From Salvia splendens (taxonomy: Eukaryota; Streptophyta; Magnoliopsida; Lamiales; Lamiaceae), in NCBI RefSeq assembly GCF_004379255.2, contig NC_056046.1, forward strand, positions 12,586,001 to 12,650,000: a stretch of 64,000 bases of DNA, given 5' to 3'. Each line of letters starts with the position of its first letter. Positions within the stretch are counted from its first letter, which is position 1. Both the position numbers and the translations under genes were made by a program. Of this stretch, positions 60,256 to 64,000 are shown in pieces. The notes under the pieces were generated by a model, which had not been told where the DNA came from, did not search any database, and saw only the letters and a program-made list of their open reading frames with translations.

Positions 60256-61139
60256 CATTTTTCATCATACAGTTTTAAATTGTTAATTGATTAATTAAAA
60301 TAAGAAATAATATAACTATATAATATTTAAAATTAGAAAAATATACTATATAATAATAATTCAACAAATATATTCTCGTCAATTTATTTTGCACCTAGAG
60401 ACATAAAATTAAACATATTTGAAATGGAATCAAGACATACACAATTATTTGGACAACGATAAAGAGACTATATCAAGTGTTGACACTTTTGAAAATATGT
60501 TTAAAACAATGCTTCATATTTCTCTACTAAAAATAATGTAAATCACACTTTTAACAAAATAATAAATCGATAACTCATAATATTCAAAACGTCAAAATTA
60601 TGACCATAAAAAAATTCAAATGATAAACTACACAAAAAACATGACATTAATATAATATATATTTTACTCAGCATGATCACCTATATAAAATTAGTTATAT
60701 CCCTAACAATTAAGTGTTAAATCCTAATTTCAACAATAGTATTATAAGTAAACCAAAATTTGGTAGCAAACTATTTTATTTTGTTTGAACAACAAATTGT
60801 TTGATCAACTCGATTTTTATAGGTTTAATTATCTCACTGCAAATATACATATTATGCACCACTTATTAATTCATCATAAGTGATAAAATATTATTTTTTG
60901 TGTGACACCACTTAATATATAGTTATAGCGCCAGTGATAATATAAATATACAAAAATACTAATAAATTGTGTAAAGATGAAGATAAATATTATGCATGCT
61001 TCAATTTAAAGATGTTACAATTCTTCCATCTCTAAGAATTGTAAGAAATATTAATATAAAATTCTTGAACCATATACACGCGGTACTCTAACTATTGTAA
61101 TCAAAGAAAAAAAAAACAACAAATAATAAAATGGAAATC

Positions 61140-61480
61140 TAGTCGAGAAAAATCATCTTTCCGCAAGACAAATTACATCACGGTTAATGCTCTCGAATTG
61201 ACGTATTATCCCCAAAGACGAAAGGACTTCCTCCTAACGTATATAAGATCTCAAACCCGCTAGGAACCGATTAACTTGATGGAGCTCCAAAAATTGAGCA
61301 ATACAATGTTCCTAAAATATACAATAAAATGTTAAGAGCTTGAGAGAGAATGTAGAATGCTTTTATTGGTGTGTAATTCATCCACAACTCCATGCCTTTT
61401 ATAGGCACAAAATTAGAATATGAGAGATCATGGAATTAAAACATCATAAATTATAAAATTAAGAGAATAGATGTTACAAA
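61140..61480 (-). mobile_element. Possible LTR fragment
   Basis: The minus strand has TATAAAAGG (61396-61403) followed by transcribed-looking sequence rich in CTCTC and AAGCTCTTAACA. Layout resembles an LTR promoter/R region, but no paired LTR, coding part or target duplication was found. Confidence 0.25.
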
Positions 61481-62074
61481 TTTTGTTAAATGCCCGTTAT
61501 CCTATTTAAAGATTTGTAACCGCTTACTCATTGTAGTGCTTTAAAGTTTAGTAAAAAAATCTAATAGTTTTTATTTATTGCATTTACATCCCTTGCACAA
61601 AATAATTATTCAAATCCTCTTAAAAGTCGCCTTTTATATATGTGTAGATGTAGATTGCTAGAAGGGCCTTAGGAAATGTAATTTGGGCCTAGGGGTTTTA
61701 TGGGTCACTCTCGCAACTAAATGAAGCCCAATTTCAAAAGATTTGAAATCTTAATTACCAATGAGATGATTCTGATAAGTAGAACTTGAAAACTTTAATT
61801 ATGCTAGATCAAAAAAGAGTAAGATGGAGCCACACAATTAAATGATTTTTATTTATATATTTAAAAAAACAGAAATGCAACCTCACAATTCAGAAATTAA
61901 GCTATAAACAACCCCTAAATTTGTTAGCTTCAATAAATGAGCCTACCCTCAAGAAACATCTAAAAGGGAACCCTTAGTTGGAGAATACAAGCATTCTTCT
62001 CCTCTTAACAAATCCCCCTTCATACATTATACCACACACAACTCCTACAAAGAAAACAAAATTATTATATATCA

Positions 62075-62097
62075 ATATATATATATATATATATATA
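62075..62097. repeat. (AT)n microsatellite
   Basis: About eleven AT units lie about 90 bases beyond the bHLH stop codon, in the likely 3' UTR. Confidence 0.9.
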
Positions 62098-62182
62098 CTC
62101 CAGCACTCCAATTCTCACATCATCTAAGAGACTAAGACTATGAGCCTTTGTATCAGTTGTCATCAAACTCAATGAGACATTG

Positions 62183-64000
62183 TCACAAATTTGCACATTG
62201 AAGGGCATCACCAAAGTTGAGAGGAAATGAAGTAGAAGGTTGAAAGCTGTTGAAGGCTGAGATACCGACATTGCCATAACCCTCGCCCCCGTTGGCTGCA
62301 CCCTGCCCCGTCATCTGCAAGAGATGAATGAGAGACGAGAACATCTCATGACGTGTAACAGAACGTGTCCCCTGCAAACAACAACTTACGTAAGCAACAA
62401 CGAAGATTTGATAAAAATGGCAAAAGCCATGTCTTTTCCACTACTTGTTTAGGTTTTTACCTCAGCCTCCACCATGAAATGAGCCCATATCTTCTTCGTC
62501 TCACGAGCTTCCATCTCCCCCTTCAAGATGGTCAGCCCAAAACCTCGAATGATCTGTACAATCTCCAAGAAGAAGCCCTGTTCTTCACAGAGGATCTGCA
62601 AACAATATCTAAATTTACTTAGTTTTCTTGTTGATGGCTAAGCTTCTAATTGAAATCTTGAAAGCTTGTTGGTATATATAGATCAACTGATTACCTCTAT
62701 AAGCATCTGACCGGATTTGCTAAGGTCCTCGATTATCAGTGGAAAAACCATAGCATCATTGCCAACTTCATACGCCCATGTAACTCCACCATCACCACCA
62801 TTGTTGGACTGATTTTGACAGACCTCCATGGACTGTAATGATATAAAACAATTGGAATTAGCACTTAAGCATATGCTAAGGGCTTGTAAAAAGGCAAAGA
62901 TGGAAGATACAGTGTCACATATAACTAAAGAATCTATGTTTTACCTTTGGCTTAGCAATCTCTTTAAGACTTTCAGCATGTCTGCTGAGACTTTGCATGA
63001 AGTTCAAGTGTCTGATGGTTCGTTCCAACAAACGATCAATGCTCATCTGTTGTATAAGCAACAAACTATGTCAAGAAGCTAATTCTATAAATATATGTGG
63101 ATAGATAGATATGGTAAACTTATGTTATTTCTAACCTTCTCTCCATTGGGAATGAGCTCCCTCAACTCTCCAAGCCGGTCTTGGATCATCTGTCGATCTT
63201 TTGGCCTTGGTTTGCTCCCTGGTTTAGCCTTCTTCTTCTTGGTTTTCACGTGTTCCTCATGCCTCCTTGAAGTACTAGCATCCAGTGAACAACTATCATC
63301 AACACATGAATGCGGCTCCTTACTAACTTGACTATTCTTTGCCTCGGGGTCATATGGCTTCAGTATCCCATCAAGTTTCACTTGGCTTTGGCTCCATGAG
63401 AAGTTGCCGGTTCTTCTTCTCTTAGCAGCAGACGATGGCTGATCCTCAAACGAACAAGGGCTGCTAGTATCCAAAAGATGGTCAAGGCCTAACTGGGAGA
63501 ACAAACTGCTGGACTTGCTCCCAACATTATTCTGTGAGATACATTTAGATCCAGTCCACACCACCGGGCTTTTCTCAACAGGTTCGACCCCCATTGAACA
63601 CTTAGCATCATCATTTGATCTCAAGGCATAAGTCATTGAACTTTGTAATGAGTTGGCTGGTAGAGAAGTTGTAGTTGTTCCACTCAAACTCGGCCCCTTC
63701 AATAGTCCACCAGACTGTGAGAAGCCATAATACTCCTCCACAGTTAGTAAGCCAGAGAGTTTCTCGGTGGGAGTTTTGATAGACGAACTAAGATCTTGAG
63801 CGTTGGAAATGTCTTTTGAAAGGATAAGAGGGGCGTTCGAGCTTGAATCTTTGCAAGATTGTTCGTCTCTTGGCTCGGACAAGGGCGATGGATGAGGCCA
63901 AGAAGAGGTCAGCATTGAACAATCATCATAAGCAGCGCAATCAAGGAAATTGGTAGAATCGAATAGCAGATCTGCTCCCATCAAATTCTCAGAATGGAAA
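62183..64000 (-). CDS. LONESOME HIGHWAY-type bHLH transcription factor, 3' part (runs off the window)
   Basis: Minus-strand exons: beyond 64000 to 63136, 63046-62945, 62832-62695, 62595-62461, 62371-62183; all GT-AG and phase 0; 475 residues visible. The frame is open to the edge (FHSENLMGADLLFDS), so the true start, probably with an N-terminal MYC/MYB-type domain, is outside. The atypical bHLH reads KKKAKPGSKPRPKDRQMIQD, RLGELRELIPNGEK, then across intron 1 of this set SIDRLLERTIRHLNFMQ; it lacks the usual His-Glu-Arg DNA-contact set, as in LHW/LHL/bHLH155. The C-terminal ACT-like part has EEQGFFLEIVQIIRGFGLTI, LKGEMEAR and WAHFMVEAE, then EMFSSLIHLLQ. LHW proteins dimerise with TMO5-type bHLHs in vascular cell division; which family member this is cannot be settled. 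Confidence 0.9.

Larger units (their letters stand above)
59557..62182. other. Intergenic spacer with Helitron end and possible LTR
   Basis: No gene was recognised. It holds a Helitron 3' end on the minus strand (60222), a possible LTR-like stretch (61140-61480) and an AT microsatellite (62075-62097). The section 60.3-61.1 kb is very AT-rich without recognisable content. Confidence 0.5.

Noticed and set aside
1..64000. tRNA, rRNA or bacterial-type features
   Set aside because: No cloverleaf with plant A/B boxes or rRNA sequence was noticed on reading; a dedicated scan was not possible.

Overview
This window is nuclear DNA of a flowering plant. It has long AT-rich spacers, genes split by many short GT-AG introns, and five clearly conserved plant genes. 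The Stowaway and PIF/Harbinger repeats and the gene sequences suit an asterid eudicot, possibly Lamiales; that placement is an inference, not a demonstration. All gene models below were built by hand from reading frame, splice sites and remembered family sequences.

Layout of host genes: (1) 987-8730 (+), a 14-exon TPR protein matching HLB1, an actin/trans-Golgi trafficking factor; (2) 10457-12709 (-), a 5-exon Yellow Stripe-Like metal-nicotianamine transporter of the YSL1/2/3 type; (3) 41690-51655 (+), a 22-exon STE20/GCK-type (BLUS1/OSR1-like) protein kinase; (4) 53642-54309 (+), a 2-exon early-nodulin-like phytocyanin; (5) 55832-59556 (-), a 6-exon OPT1/OPT5-like oligopeptide transporter with one GC-AG intron; (6) 62183-64000 (-), the 3' part of a LONESOME HIGHWAY-type bHLH gene that runs off the right edge. 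No operon-like or biosynthetic grouping is evident. YSL and OPT belong to the same superfamily but are 43 kb apart.

The 27 kb between YSL and the kinase (about 14.2-39.5 kb) is a transposon nest dominated by PIF/Harbinger elements. Almost every one has GAGCATCC/GAGCATCTCC-type tips and a TAA or TTA target duplication. Two carry decayed DDE transposases (30132-31447 and 34025-35452). Three carry the Myb/SANT-like ORF1 (14639-15599, 25011-26865, and 31764-32478 on the minus strand). Three are short internally deleted forms (15954-16673, 17096-17718, 38743-39491). One ORF1 is split by a retroelement insertion with a 5-bp duplication. A Helitron helicase relic with a clear 3' hairpin-CTAG end lies at 37.3-38.58 kb, and a second end of the same family lies at 60.22 kb. 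About ten Stowaway-type MITEs and one 9-bp-TSD Mutator-type MITE are scattered through spacers and introns.

No convincing wholly new system is claimed. The most unusual observations are a 73-bp tandem array carrying three snRNA-type USE-TATA promoter modules at constant spacing inside a Harbinger MITE, family-specific GC-rich subterminal arrays grafted onto a shared promoter/leader, a composite Harbinger with convergent ORF1 and transposase, a fossil copy of HLB1 exon 8 in a later intron, and a kinase splice donor embedded in a GT microsatellite.
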